This document shows, piece by piece, positions 46,034 through 55,492 of a stretch of DNA of 64,000 bases; the stretch's first letter is position 1, and each line of letters begins with the position of its first letter. Location: contig NZ_LBAW01000005.1 in the NCBI RefSeq assembly GCF_001648595.1, forward strand, positions 186,001 to 250,000, read 5' to 3'. Below the pieces are notes generated by a model. It ran no database searches, was not told the origin of the DNA, and saw nothing but the letters and a program-made list of their open reading frames with translations. This DNA is from Legionella bozemanae. Its GTDB lineage: Bacteria; Pseudomonadota; Gammaproteobacteria; Legionellales; Legionellaceae. The position numbers and the translations under genes are program-made.

Positions 46034-49000
46034 ATGCCAAGCCAAGGCAAAATTATTAGCGCAGTAAATCTTTGTCTGAAACAAAAAAATAATATCGATT
46101 TTGAATTGAATAAAAAAGGAATTTGTGCCGGACTTGCTGCTTTATATATCAAATATGCTTTAGAAAATAAAACCTCACAATTTTTTTATTTGCTTGATAA
46201 GTTGGCTACCCTGCCCAGTACTTATAGTTTTGGTAGCAATAATGCTATTGATCAGTTCATAATCCAAGTTGAAAAAGCATTCCGTACTGAGGAGTTCAGT
46301 CATTATGAAATCCTGCAAAGTGATATTGAAAAACTCTTGCACATTGGAAATAAACCGTTAAGAAATGAATTTAATTTAGGACTTATAACGGATGAAGAAC
46401 ACTGGAAAGAAATTTTCAAAAAAATTGCCCGCAATAATCGATCCTATTTAATTTTCAGTAAAAATCATGCAATCGCTTTATCTATCGAAAATGGAAAATA
46501 TATTTATACTGTTTACGATCCTAATTACAATAGAGAAACAAAAGAATTTGAAACAGTTGATGAATTAATCAAGGAAATTAAAGACTGTTTTGAATATAAC
46601 GATGATTCTTTTGGTTTGGTAATTCGTGCATTTGCGCATCCCAATGCAACTCCTGAACACTACCCTTCTCATGATGAATTACATCAAATTGCCTTTGTGG
46701 GCCAGACAAGTGCAAATTCAAGTTTTTTTGCAGCTTTGGCGCGAGATATCGACACCCTAAAGTACTTATTTCAACAAAATAAAATCAACTACACCAACTT
46801 AGGAAAGGAATATTTTCGTCCCGAATTTAATGATTTTTTATTGCAACAACCTAAATCATCCATTTTAAAAAATGCCATCTTGCGAGGAATTCTGCTCACT
46901 TTGTTTGGAAATCTTAAAGAAACAGAAAAGCTAATTGCTCATTATCTTCAAACATACTCTACAAGAGAAGAACAAGATGAATTAAAAAATGAACTGCAGA
47001 GGCTTCTTAATGAACCAGTAAAAGAACGTTTGTTATTAATGAAAAAAGAGGCAGATTACAGTAAAATATTAAAGTTATTTGATCAGTTAAGTCTCTCTCA
47101 AGAACCTAAAAATCAAACAACTTATAACCATTTGCAACTTCTAACTTTTGTTAAAAACGAAATAGATACTGTTACAATAAATCATTTTTTAAGTAAGTTA
47201 TCTCCAGAACAAATAATAAAACAAATTCAATGTGCTGCCATTGCCAACCAACATCATGTTTTAAATCTGTTAATCAATCAATTAACGACTTCCAAAATTG
47301 ATCCCACGTCATTCCCTTCCATTTTTAATAAAGAAGTGATCCAAGAAATTAACGTGATTACCCTGAAAAGACTTCTCGAAAATGGGTTTACTGTAGATAT
47401 TCAAGCCCCAGATTTACTCACGCTATGCATGGAACGTAATGATAAAACTATTTTCGAAATTTATGCACGCGCCTGGGCGGAGCAAACAAAACAGTCTACA
47501 ATTTGGGAAAATATTGATAAACATGAGTACCAGTTAATTGATTTAAACACTCTCGTAGGTTCAACTAACTTGCTCAATATATTGACTTTCCTGAGAAAAA
47601 ATGAGCACATCAAAAATGCCTGGAAAGATAATCTTCCTGAAGAAGTGATCAAGGGGGCGCTTACTATTGCCATATTGAACGGCAATAAAGAAATGAGCCT
47701 ATTTCTTCAGGAGAAACTGGAAGCTAAAAAAAGTCATCTTGAACTGGAAACATTGGAATTTCTCTATAAAAAAGGATTAGCAGAAGAAAACTTATCGATT
47801 TTGTCCACACTCGTCCAATTAAATTTCAATGTCTTGCACAACACCCAGGATATACGCGCATTATTCATGTTATGTTTTGATTATGATGACTATTCAATCA
47901 TCGAAAAGTGTTTTGCAAAAGCGAGTCCTAAGATAAAGCAGCTCCTTTTGGAATACAGTTTAAACTGGAACATTGGGCCTGTAATAACACTTTGCTTGCA
48001 AAAAGAACCTCAACTTTTTAATGCGTATCTTAATGATTCAATCACCAATCTTAGAAAACTGACTAAACTCAATAGAGCAATGAATGCGCACCCTCTTCCC
48101 CCCGATACGCTTTCATTGAATCTTAATACCTCGGAACAAAAAAAAGCAATCAAGGATTGTTTTAAAAATAAACTTCTCAATCTGGCAAAAACATTATGTA
48201 ACAAAGTCGTTTGGGAGGAAGATGAACTCGATAAACTTCTTGAAGAGTTAATTCTGGACAAAAATGAAAATGGAATCATATGCTTGCTCCAAAATTTCCC
48301 AGCATTGAAGCAAAAACCAAAACTTGTACCCATGCTGGCACAAAATAATTTGTTTAAATCTATAGATTTTTTATTGGCTAAAGATCAAATTGCCATCGAA
48401 CAAGAATTATCCGAGCAAATTTTTGCTTCAGCTTTAGCCAATAATTATAAAAACTTAGTCGCCCGATTTTTAAAACTAGGAAGAGTAACACCTGATACTC
48501 AATTCAAGCGACCTCTTGTAGAATTGCTTAAACAAGCAATAGAAAGAGGCCATGATTCGGTTTTAGAACCATTTATTGAATCCAGCCTTAATTTCGGATT
48601 GGATTTCAAAGAATTGTTTCTTTTTAGCTGTGCCCAAAAGCAAGCAAAAATAGCCAATCTGCTGCTTACCAAAGAATTTATTCTGAGTCCCACTGAAAAA
48701 CAAAGTGCAATTCAACAATTATTTGGCGAGCAAGCTGCTTCCACTCTGTTTGATACAATCTATGCACAAGGTTATGGCAGGCTTTATCAATTAATGTTAA
48801 AGACGAATGTACAAAACCCTAGAGCCTCATTACTAAGCTCCATTAAAAATCGAGAACACGATCCTTTATTCCAAAATACTGCGCTGTATTTAAATCCTTT
48901 AAAACGCGCGATTAAAGAAAAAAATGGGGAGATATTTAATACCTTGTTTAGGCAAAGTGATCTTCCATGTGAACCCGATGAAAGTATTTTAAATTTTTTA

Positions 49001-50461
49001 AAAGATCCAGTTCTTTTTGCAAAAGTGTTCCCTTTATTTGAAAAAAAATACGGTCTAAAAAAATTATTAGATGAAGCCTTTAAACAAAAAAAATGGGCGA
49101 CGTTAGCCAATCTTATTGAGAATAAAGAACTGGCTGATTTGGATGCGAATCTCCAACAGGGTGTTCAAGAGCATGGTATGGATATCATCATGACATACTT
49201 GGAAAATCTCGAAGCTCATTATGATAAAACCGACGTCCGTCCACAGCTGTTTAAACTTCTAGCGAACACAAACCCATATATTCTTACTCGATTGGCAGTT
49301 CCATATCGGGAGGTAATTCAAAAAACTCTGGAACGTATTGAGTTTAATATGTTAGAAAAGCAACTCGATTTAAACAATCAAATTTATCGTTATACTTTTA
49401 ACAGTTTGCCATTTAAGCAAGCGCTTGACGAACTGGGTAAAATATTCGAGGAATGCCAAAAAATCATTAAAGAACAGAAAATTGATCTCGCTCAATCCAT
49501 TGAAAATGCAGGGCTAGTAAGCCATCTGGCGCAAATAAAAAGTATTATGGCAGCACAAGATATTTCTCCAAATTATTTGAGCGAAGAACATGAAGAACTT
49601 CTGGAAAAATTGATAGAAAACCCTCGATTTAAACACATTTGTCAATTGGAATTTAAGCTTTACTGCTTACTCAGACAATTCAAAAAACCACTTTCAAGGC
49701 AAAGTGAAGAAACTCAAAAAGAATTCAATGCAACAATCAAGTTACTTCGTGAAGCCTTAGCACAAGCAAACTTACCAGAACATTTTGTTTTGCCCGAGAT
49801 TCAAGGCTATTTCCCACCACCTCCATCCGTGAGTTCACCAAGACTACAAGAGAATAAAGAACTCTTACCCTCTAAATCAGTTGCACGACCCCATCTAGCA
49901 ACATTGAAAAAAAGATGCACTGCAGCATTAGATTATTATCTACAACATCGTGATCAAACTTTAAGCTTGTTTTCTTATTTTTTTGATTATTATCGTGGAC
50001 AAACTCGTGCCGAACATTACAGAAACTTAATTCAATTGGCACAAACAGAACAAGAATTATGCCTTATTGAATATGCAATCTTAGTTAATGATGATGGAAC
50101 TCAATTAAAAAAAGATTTAGTGTCACAACTAAAATTTAAAGATGAACATGCTGCTAAAGAAAATCTCAAAAGAGTTATTCGACATTCTTATGCTAAGGAA
50201 GAGTTACCTCACCTTGACGAATTGATTGATTCAATCAATCAAAAAATTAATAAAGATGATACTACAGCTACTCTTACCCTATTCCACGATGAATTAACCT
50301 ATTTAAAACAAATAAATAATCCCAAAAGTAGTTTGAGCAATCATTCTTTTTTTCATGCTAAAAAGCAAGATTCAGACCCTGGTTTTTGGCAGTGGATTGC
50401 AAACTGGCTTGGTTTTGGCAGTTCTATTACCGAGGAAAATAGATTGTCTTTAAGACAATAA
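46034..50461 (+). CDS. Very large protein with a C58-type cysteine protease N-terminus; candidate Dot/Icm effector
   Basis: 1475 residues. The N-terminal 200 residues show a papain-like triad in the order of YopT/AvrPphB (C58) peptidases: Cys31 in KGICAGLAALY, His145 in NHAIALS and Asp162 in YDPNYN. The next 900 residues are helical, with many weak ankyrin-like or other two-helix units (for example HHVLNLLINQL). A Pro-rich linker near 1255 leads to a C-terminal helical region. The tail GFGSSITEENRLSLRQ has the acidic, polar character of Dot/Icm export signals. There is no signal peptide and no membrane helix. The gene is AT-rich, with its own promoter. Protease activity and secretion are inferred. 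Confidence 0.75.
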   Translation: MPSQGKIISAVNLCLKQKNNIDFELNKKGICAGLAALYIKYALENKTSQFFYLLDKLATLPSTYSFGSNNAIDQFIIQVEKAFRTEEFSHYEILQSDIEKLLHIGNKPLRNEFNLGLITDEEHWKEIFKKIARNNRSYLIFSKNHAIALSIENGKYIYTVYDPNYNRETKEFETVDELIKEIKDCFEYNDDSFGLVIRAFAHPNATPEHYPSHDELHQIAFVGQTSANSSFFAALARDIDTLKYLFQQNKINYTNLGKEYFRPEFNDFLLQQPKSSILKNAILRGILLTLFGNLKETEKLIAHYLQTYSTREEQDELKNELQRLLNEPVKERLLLMKKEADYSKILKLFDQLSLSQEPKNQTTYNHLQLLTFVKNEIDTVTINHFLSKLSPEQIIKQIQCAAIANQHHVLNLLINQLTTSKIDPTSFPSIFNKEVIQEINVITLKRLLENGFTVDIQAPDLLTLCMERNDKTIFEIYARAWAEQTKQSTIWENIDKHEYQLIDLNTLVGSTNLLNILTFLRKNEHIKNAWKDNLPEEVIKGALTIAILNGNKEMSLFLQEKLEAKKSHLELETLEFLYKKGLAEENLSILSTLVQLNFNVLHNTQDIRALFMLCFDYDDYSIIEKCFAKASPKIKQLLLEYSLNWNIGPVITLCLQKEPQLFNAYLNDSITNLRKLTKLNRAMNAHPLPPDTLSLNLNTSEQKKAIKDCFKNKLLNLAKTLCNKVVWEEDELDKLLEELILDKNENGIICLLQNFPALKQKPKLVPMLAQNNLFKSIDFLLAKDQIAIEQELSEQIFASALANNYKNLVARFLKLGRVTPDTQFKRPLVELLKQAIERGHDSVLEPFIESSLNFGLDFKELFLFSCAQKQAKIANLLLTKEFILSPTEKQSAIQQLFGEQAASTLFDTIYAQGYGRLYQLMLKTNVQNPRASLLSSIKNREHDPLFQNTALYLNPLKRAIKEKNGEIFNTLFRQSDLPCEPDESILNFLKDPVLFAKVFPLFEKKYGLKKLLDEAFKQKKWATLANLIENKELADLDANLQQGVQEHGMDIIMTYLENLEAHYDKTDVRPQLFKLLANTNPYILTRLAVPYREVIQKTLERIEFNMLEKQLDLNNQIYRYTFNSLPFKQALDELGKIFEECQKIIKEQKIDLAQSIENAGLVSHLAQIKSIMAAQDISPNYLSEEHEELLEKLIENPRFKHICQLEFKLYCLLRQFKKPLSRQSEETQKEFNATIKLLREALAQANLPEHFVLPEIQGYFPPPPSVSSPRLQENKELLPSKSVARPHLATLKKRCTAALDYYLQHRDQTLSLFSYFFDYYRGQTRAEHYRNLIQLAQTEQELCLIEYAILVNDDGTQLKKDLVSQLKFKDEHAAKENLKRVIRHSYAKEELPHLDELIDSINQKINKDDTTATLTLFHDELTYLKQINNPKSSLSNHSFFHAKKQDSDPGFWQWIANWLGFGSSITEENRLSLRQ

Positions 50462-50533
50462 ACAAATAAAGAAACTATTGTAGCTATGATTACACTGTGC
50501 GCTATAACCGTCAAGCGAAGCAAAAAGCAGATG

Positions 50534-50558
50534 TTGTCCTGCGAAGACAGGAATCCAT
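50534..50558. repeat. Fragment of the GTCATTCCCG-type repeat
   Basis: TTGTCCTGCGAAGACAGGAA is an imperfect short palindrome (TTCCTGTC / GACAGGAA type) related to the element inside fliP. It lies in a 260-base gap with no other visible feature. Confidence 0.4.
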
Positions 50559-50721
50559 CCCTGATGGAGCACATTGCCAATATAAAAATAAACCCCCACC
50601 TTGCGCAGGCTATGCGTGGCCTCTCGGACGCATATTCAGTCTAATTTTATTTTTTTAGAAAATATTCTCCATGAATAAATTATGCTAGGATGAGACATTA
50701 TTTACTCTTTGTGATAACCTG

Positions 50722-51795
50722 ATGCAGGACGCACTAAAAAAATTTTTTCAAAAATACCCACAGGCAGAAGCTCCTTTTATGCATGAACAACTCGCTGAAT
50801 GGAGTGTCACACGTCCTCTGACTGGATTACGGGTGCTCCATCATGTTCCTGTAGTAACGAATACTTTATTAAAAATAGCATGCTTACTTGAAGCAGGCGC
50901 TGATGTTACAATCACTAATCCTACAGACTTTTGTTATGCTCATCCGCACGCGGTATCCTCTTTAAACGAAGCAAAAATTCGATACGTAGAAGATCCACGC
51001 TCACTTGTCGGGGAAACGTTTGATCTTTATTTTGATTGTGGCGCTCAGCTTTATCAATTTTTGGGAAAACCCCAAATTGGTGCAATCGAATTAACTGGTT
51101 CTGGTGATCAGTTTTATCGACAACAAACGCTTAACTTTCCTGTAATTAGTGTTGATCGCACATTGACAAAACAACTCGAAACAGTTTTTGGATGCGCTGA
51201 AAGCAGTCATATGGCTCTGGCTCAATTGACAGGAATCAACACGGCAGAAACATCATGGATTATATTTGGTTTTGGAAAAATTGGCCGCGGACTTGCCTAT
51301 TTTTGCAGTCAAAATAAAGTTCCTGTCGTTGTTGTAGATCCAAATAAAAAACAACGAAATTTGGCCCAAAATTTGGGTATAAAAGCGATTGATCCTCAGG
51401 ATTTCAGCGAGTTAGAGCGTGCATTAATCGAAGCAAATGTAGTTGTGACCGCAACCGGACAAAAAGCAATTATGAGTGATTATCCTCACTTCTGGTTTAG
51501 TGGAAAAATTCTGGCGAATTTAGGCATCTATGATGAGTTTGGCCCTCATTTTAGTGATGAAGAGGTTTTAAATCATAAAATGCCCGTTAATTTTGTACTA
51601 AATGATCCCACCCCAATGAAATATATCGATCCGGAATTTTATATCCATAACCTTGTTGCATTAATGTTACTGAAAGAAAAACTAACGCCAGGGGTACATG
51701 GAATATCATCAACATTAGATCATAGTATTATTGAGCGCTGGTGTGCCTACCACTCATTTCCCTTAGACAAAATTAATGCCTGGTTGTATTTGTAA
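50722..51795 (+). CDS. S-adenosylhomocysteine-hydrolase-like NAD-binding protein, probably not a classical hydrolase
   Basis: 357 residues against about 430 for bacterial SAHH. The NAD domain is clear (IFGFGKIGRGLAYFCSQNKV, G-x-G-x2-G near 193). The segment with VFGCAESSHMALAQLTG matches the SAHH stretch YGCRES. However, the SAHH catalytic Lys, Asp and Asn just before it are replaced (Thr, Glu, Thr in ungapped alignment; the region reads TKQLETVFG). The N-terminal substrate domain is short. It may act on a different substrate, as other SAHH-fold dehydrogenases do. It stands alone between the large effector-like gene and an MFS transporter. Confidence 0.75.
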   Translation: MQDALKKFFQKYPQAEAPFMHEQLAEWSVTRPLTGLRVLHHVPVVTNTLLKIACLLEAGADVTITNPTDFCYAHPHAVSSLNEAKIRYVEDPRSLVGETFDLYFDCGAQLYQFLGKPQIGAIELTGSGDQFYRQQTLNFPVISVDRTLTKQLETVFGCAESSHMALAQLTGINTAETSWIIFGFGKIGRGLAYFCSQNKVPVVVVDPNKKQRNLAQNLGIKAIDPQDFSELERALIEANVVVTATGQKAIMSDYPHFWFSGKILANLGIYDEFGPHFSDEEVLNHKMPVNFVLNDPTPMKYIDPEFYIHNLVALMLLKEKLTPGVHGISSTLDHSIIERWCAYHSFPLDKINAWLYL

Positions 51796-51803
51796 TCTGC
51801 TTT

Positions 51804-51887
51804 GTAGCCTGGGTGCAGTGCAGCAAAACTCGGGATCAAAGAGTTCACGCCCCCAACCTTGGGTTCCGCTGCGCACCCAATCTACAA
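51804..51887. repeat. Degenerate GTAGCCTGG-family palindrome
   Basis: It starts GTAGCCTGGGTGCAGTGCAG and ends CCGCTGCGCACCCAATCTAC, forming imperfect inverted arms around a GC-rich centre. It lies between the SAHH-like gene and the MFS gene and may act as a terminator. Confidence 0.6.
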
Positions 51888-51968
51888 TAAGTGCTCACGT
51901 TTTTTAAAATAAATTTACACTTTCTCCATGATGCTATATATTTCGTCTTTTTTGTCGAAACAGAGTTA

Positions 51969-53195
51969 ATGAATTTATTAGCCTCAACACATTCATGCAA
52001 ATCCAAAAGAACCACCATATGGTTAGTCGGCGTATTTTTTCTATTATTTCAATTTTTCTTACAATTATCTTCGGGAATTGTTATTGGCGCGATAATGCAT
52101 GAAAAACACCTTACCGCATTCACTGCCGGCCTATTAAGTAGCGCTTTTTATTATGTCTACACCACAATGCAAATTCCTGTAGGGCTTCTTTTTGATCGAT
52201 TTAATACACGAACCTTAATGTCCTTAAACGCACTCTTATGCGCCCTGGGCTGTTTTTTATTTTCTACAGGATATAACTTATTTGTGTTATTTCTCGGTCG
52301 TCTCATTATAGGTGGAGGCTCCGCTTTTGCATTTGTGGGTATGACGCGAATACTACGCCAACATTACCCTCTCAAACAATATGCTTTTATGATTGGGCTC
52401 ACCGAAACTCTAGGATTTACTGTTACTGTATTTAGCATGATTGGAATGGGATCACAGATAAATCGCATTAGCTGGCATTATTTTCTTGCGGGATCCGGTG
52501 CCATTGGTCTTTTAATTGCTGTTTTATGTGCAGCTTTTATTCCCAGTAACAAGCCCGTAATTAATGATTATCAGCAGTATAAAAAATATTTAGTGCTCAT
52601 GTTAAAAAATAAATTGGTTTGGTTTAATGGATTATTTGTTGGATTAGAGTTTTCTGTCATTACTGTTTTTGCTGCAATGTGGGCCGTTCCTTTTCTCCAG
52701 TTAAAATTAAAGTGTTCTCTAGAATGTGCCAGTATTCTTACCTCAATGATCTTACTAGGAGCCGGGTTAAGTTGTCCCATTTATGGTTGGCTCTCCATTC
52801 AACTATCTCGGCGCAAACCGCTAATCCATATTTCATGTTTATCAACTGCTATTTTATTCATTCTCGTTCTTTATTTACCAATACAGCACATGCTTCTTGT
52901 TGGAGTTATGTTGTTTGCAATTGGACTATGTTGTGGCGCATATATGCTTGCCTTTACCATTGCGAATGAACTGGCACCGCCAGAATCACTCTCTGCCTGC
53001 ACAGGTTTCACTAATACCTTAGCTATGGCCACTGCTCCCCTACTGCAACCGCTCGTAGGTTATTTACTCGACTATTTCAAAGGCAATACGAATATCCATA
53101 CTTTAGGTGATTATCAATCTACTCTTTTAATCATCCCAGCTGCGTTAATTATCGCCAGTGTTTTATCACAATTTCTTCCTGAAAAAGAGGCGTGA
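51969..53195 (+). CDS. Major facilitator superfamily transporter
   Basis: 408 residues from the ATG at 51969; an upstream GTG at 51891 also keeps the frame but the extra 26 residues are not MFS-like. Twelve hydrophobic segments are visible. The MFS loop signature is present as GLLFDRFNTRTLMSLNAL (RF-N-R-T), with a charged central loop near residue 190. Legionella has many such carriers, including the Pht amino-acid and nucleoside transporters needed in the phagosome. The substrate cannot be read from sequence. No clear ribosome site. Confidence 0.88.
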   Translation: MNLLASTHSCKSKRTTIWLVGVFFLLFQFFLQLSSGIVIGAIMHEKHLTAFTAGLLSSAFYYVYTTMQIPVGLLFDRFNTRTLMSLNALLCALGCFLFSTGYNLFVLFLGRLIIGGGSAFAFVGMTRILRQHYPLKQYAFMIGLTETLGFTVTVFSMIGMGSQINRISWHYFLAGSGAIGLLIAVLCAAFIPSNKPVINDYQQYKKYLVLMLKNKLVWFNGLFVGLEFSVITVFAAMWAVPFLQLKLKCSLECASILTSMILLGAGLSCPIYGWLSIQLSRRKPLIHISCLSTAILFILVLYLPIQHMLLVGVMLFAIGLCCGAYMLAFTIANELAPPESLSACTGFTNTLAMATAPLLQPLVGYLLDYFKGNTNIHTLGDYQSTLLIIPAALIIASVLSQFLPEKEA

Positions 53196-53380
53196 TGGAT
53201 AATGTTTTGCTTTTCTCTTTTCTTGCTTTTTTAAGGGCAAATTACCTCATGAGAGCGATTTATGCTTAAAAAATAGATGAAGTTATCTCAAAAATCTCAC
53301 TCTGCTTGCTTTGATTAATAAAACCTTAATAATTTAGCTATAAAATAAGCAAATATTGGTCAGAATGTAGTTATTTTCAT

Positions 53381-55372
53381 ATGACAGAAGCCAAGAGAGA
53401 TCGTCCTAAAAAAGAAATAACCCACTTTGTCGTATTGGGTGATAGCCTTTCCGACGGTAAAAACATGGGTGAAAAGTTTTCTTTTCTAGGCCCATGGATC
53501 AACGGATTATGGAAAAAAACATTAGGATTAGATAAGTCTCCTAAAGAACGTTTCACGAATGGTTATACTTGGGCAGATGTGCTTAGAGCTACTCTTATCA
53601 GCAAATTCCTTAATGATGATAAAATAAAAAAAGATTCTGCACGTCGTTTTGGAAGATATAACCTGGATAATGCAGATATAGGAGATGATGTTCTTTTTCA
53701 ACCACCTCAAAAAAAAGATAGATATACTGAGGATGAAATTACCTCAGAAATAAGAGAGGTAAGACGCAAAAAGCGAATAGAGGCTAGAGAAGAAGGACAT
53801 CTATTTACGACAGAGGAGCCAATAAATCATAGGCATATAGTAGATAATACGGATATAGCTGATGTTGCAATCGCGCATCGACATAAAACGAATGCTCAAC
53901 GTGAGGTCATTCAGAGAAAAAGGGCACTTTTAAAAGCTCCTGCTCTGCGAGAATCTTCTGATGATATATCTGACCAGGTAATAACAGATCCCCGTTATAG
54001 AAAAGACATTGAAGAATATTATTCACTCGATAACGGCCGTACTGCTCAATATAACGGGCAAAATTTCTTTGCCAATTACGCCCAAGGTGGTGCAACATCC
54101 CACGATTACAGTTGGAGTGGTCTTTTTCTTTCTCTTCTTTCTCCGTTTACTTCAATAAAGCTTTTTTTCACTCGCTTAATGGTATCCAACTTGACCAAGC
54201 AGGTGGATCAATTCTTAGAAGACGTTGAAAAACAAGAAATTTCCGACGAAAAAGAAAAAACCTTGGTTACTGTATTTTCTGGAGCCAATGATTTAATTAC
54301 AGCTAATGCAGAACCAACAAGAGAAGCAGCTGATCTGGCTATAAAAAGTAACCTTGAGAATATTAAGAAATTAATGGATAAAGGTTATAAAAATATTGTT
54401 CTATGTAATTTGCCTGACTTGTCATTAACCCCACGTTTCCAGAATAAGTCTGAATCAGAACGAAATAATGCTCAAAAAATAGTAAAAGATTATAATGATA
54501 AATTAGAAAAGAAACTCGAAGAGCTCAAAAAAGATTACCCAAATTGTTCTATCGACCTTTTCGATATTAATGCTGTCTTTACGAAAGTTTATACCGATGT
54601 CGAGAAGAATGGTCAACAATCAAAATACGCTCAATTCTTTGACGCCGCAAAACTAAAAGAAGCCTACAAAGATTCACCAGATTATAAGATGAATCCTGAT
54701 GGAACATCTCCAGGTTCCAAACATATGTTTTGGGATGATGTTCATCCAACCGCCACCATGCATGCCTTGTTGATGTCTGAATTTTACAAAAGTAAAGAAA
54801 TCCTGGGTCAATACACAATATCAGCGCCAAAAGAGCAAAGCACCAAACATTTGTGCGATATATTTCAACAAAAATATCATGAAAAATTGGACAATACTTG
54901 GTTTAAATTTTTGAGTTGGAATAAAGAACTTCCTATTGACTATAGTGAACCAGAAAAAGCACTTATCACCATATTGCGCTATGCACTCGATAAACATAAC
55001 AAGCAGGCAGACTTGGTACGTGCCGCGATGACCGATTTAGGTTGGTGGGTCAATGATGAGCCTAATATGTGTATTCCTGCTCTAGCCGATGCCATGTGGG
55101 TTTTTAACCCTAAATTAGCACAGCAGTTAGAAGCACAATTAGATCCCCATCTAGAACAATCCAAACCTAGTTCGCCTAAAATGATGGTAGGCGCATTAGG
55201 GGTAGCACCTCATAAAAAAGCCATTCCTCCTGAGCTTGCTTTGCCCCCTGAAGTAGAGAAAAGATTAGAGAGAATGCAAAAAACTCAAGTACTTCGAGAT
55301 GATAATGCTAAGGTAGGTTCAACTTTGGATGGCCAAGATCAGGTAATAAGAGATACTTTGACTTTTGTTTGA
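53381..55372 (+). CDS. Large GDSL/SGNH lipase-like protein; candidate effector
   Basis: 663 residues. SGNH blocks are in order: Ser22 in VVLGDSLSDGKNMG, FTNGYTWADVL, Gly in YAQGGATSHDY (236-240), Asn303 in FSGANDLI, and Asp452-His455 in WDDVHPTA. Between the Ser and Gly blocks lies an extra charged stretch (about 95-220), much longer than in typical GDSL lipases. A C-terminal region of about 180 residues follows the catalytic domain. It has no signal peptide, unlike the secreted Legionella lipases PlaA and PlaC, so it is cytosolic or sent out by another route such as Dot/Icm. The lipid substrate is unknown. It is convergent with the 55493 gene across a strong palindrome. Confidence 0.85.
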   Translation: MTEAKRDRPKKEITHFVVLGDSLSDGKNMGEKFSFLGPWINGLWKKTLGLDKSPKERFTNGYTWADVLRATLISKFLNDDKIKKDSARRFGRYNLDNADIGDDVLFQPPQKKDRYTEDEITSEIREVRRKKRIEAREEGHLFTTEEPINHRHIVDNTDIADVAIAHRHKTNAQREVIQRKRALLKAPALRESSDDISDQVITDPRYRKDIEEYYSLDNGRTAQYNGQNFFANYAQGGATSHDYSWSGLFLSLLSPFTSIKLFFTRLMVSNLTKQVDQFLEDVEKQEISDEKEKTLVTVFSGANDLITANAEPTREAADLAIKSNLENIKKLMDKGYKNIVLCNLPDLSLTPRFQNKSESERNNAQKIVKDYNDKLEKKLEELKKDYPNCSIDLFDINAVFTKVYTDVEKNGQQSKYAQFFDAAKLKEAYKDSPDYKMNPDGTSPGSKHMFWDDVHPTATMHALLMSEFYKSKEILGQYTISAPKEQSTKHLCDIFQQKYHEKLDNTWFKFLSWNKELPIDYSEPEKALITILRYALDKHNKQADLVRAAMTDLGWWVNDEPNMCIPALADAMWVFNPKLAQQLEAQLDPHLEQSKPSSPKMMVGALGVAPHKKAIPPELALPPEVEKRLERMQKTQVLRDDNAKVGSTLDGQDQVIRDTLTFV

Positions 55373-55388
55373 GGTATTTATTCAACTT

Positions 55389-55479
55389 GTAGCCTGGATG
55401 CAGCGCAGCGGAATCCGGGTTTTAGTAATTCATTCATGTTTCATAAAACCCGGATTCCGCTGCGCTGCATCCAGGCTAC
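55389..55479. repeat. Perfect palindrome with 36-bp arms (GTAGCCTGG family)
   Basis: Left arm 55389-55424 starts GTAGCCTGGATGCAGCGCAG. Right arm 55444-55479 is its exact reverse complement. The loop is 19 bases. It sits between convergent genes, so the transcript would fold into a strong hairpin that can stop transcription in both directions. It is the best-preserved member of the family in the window. Confidence 0.85.
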
Positions 55480-55492
55480 ATATTTTTATAAA

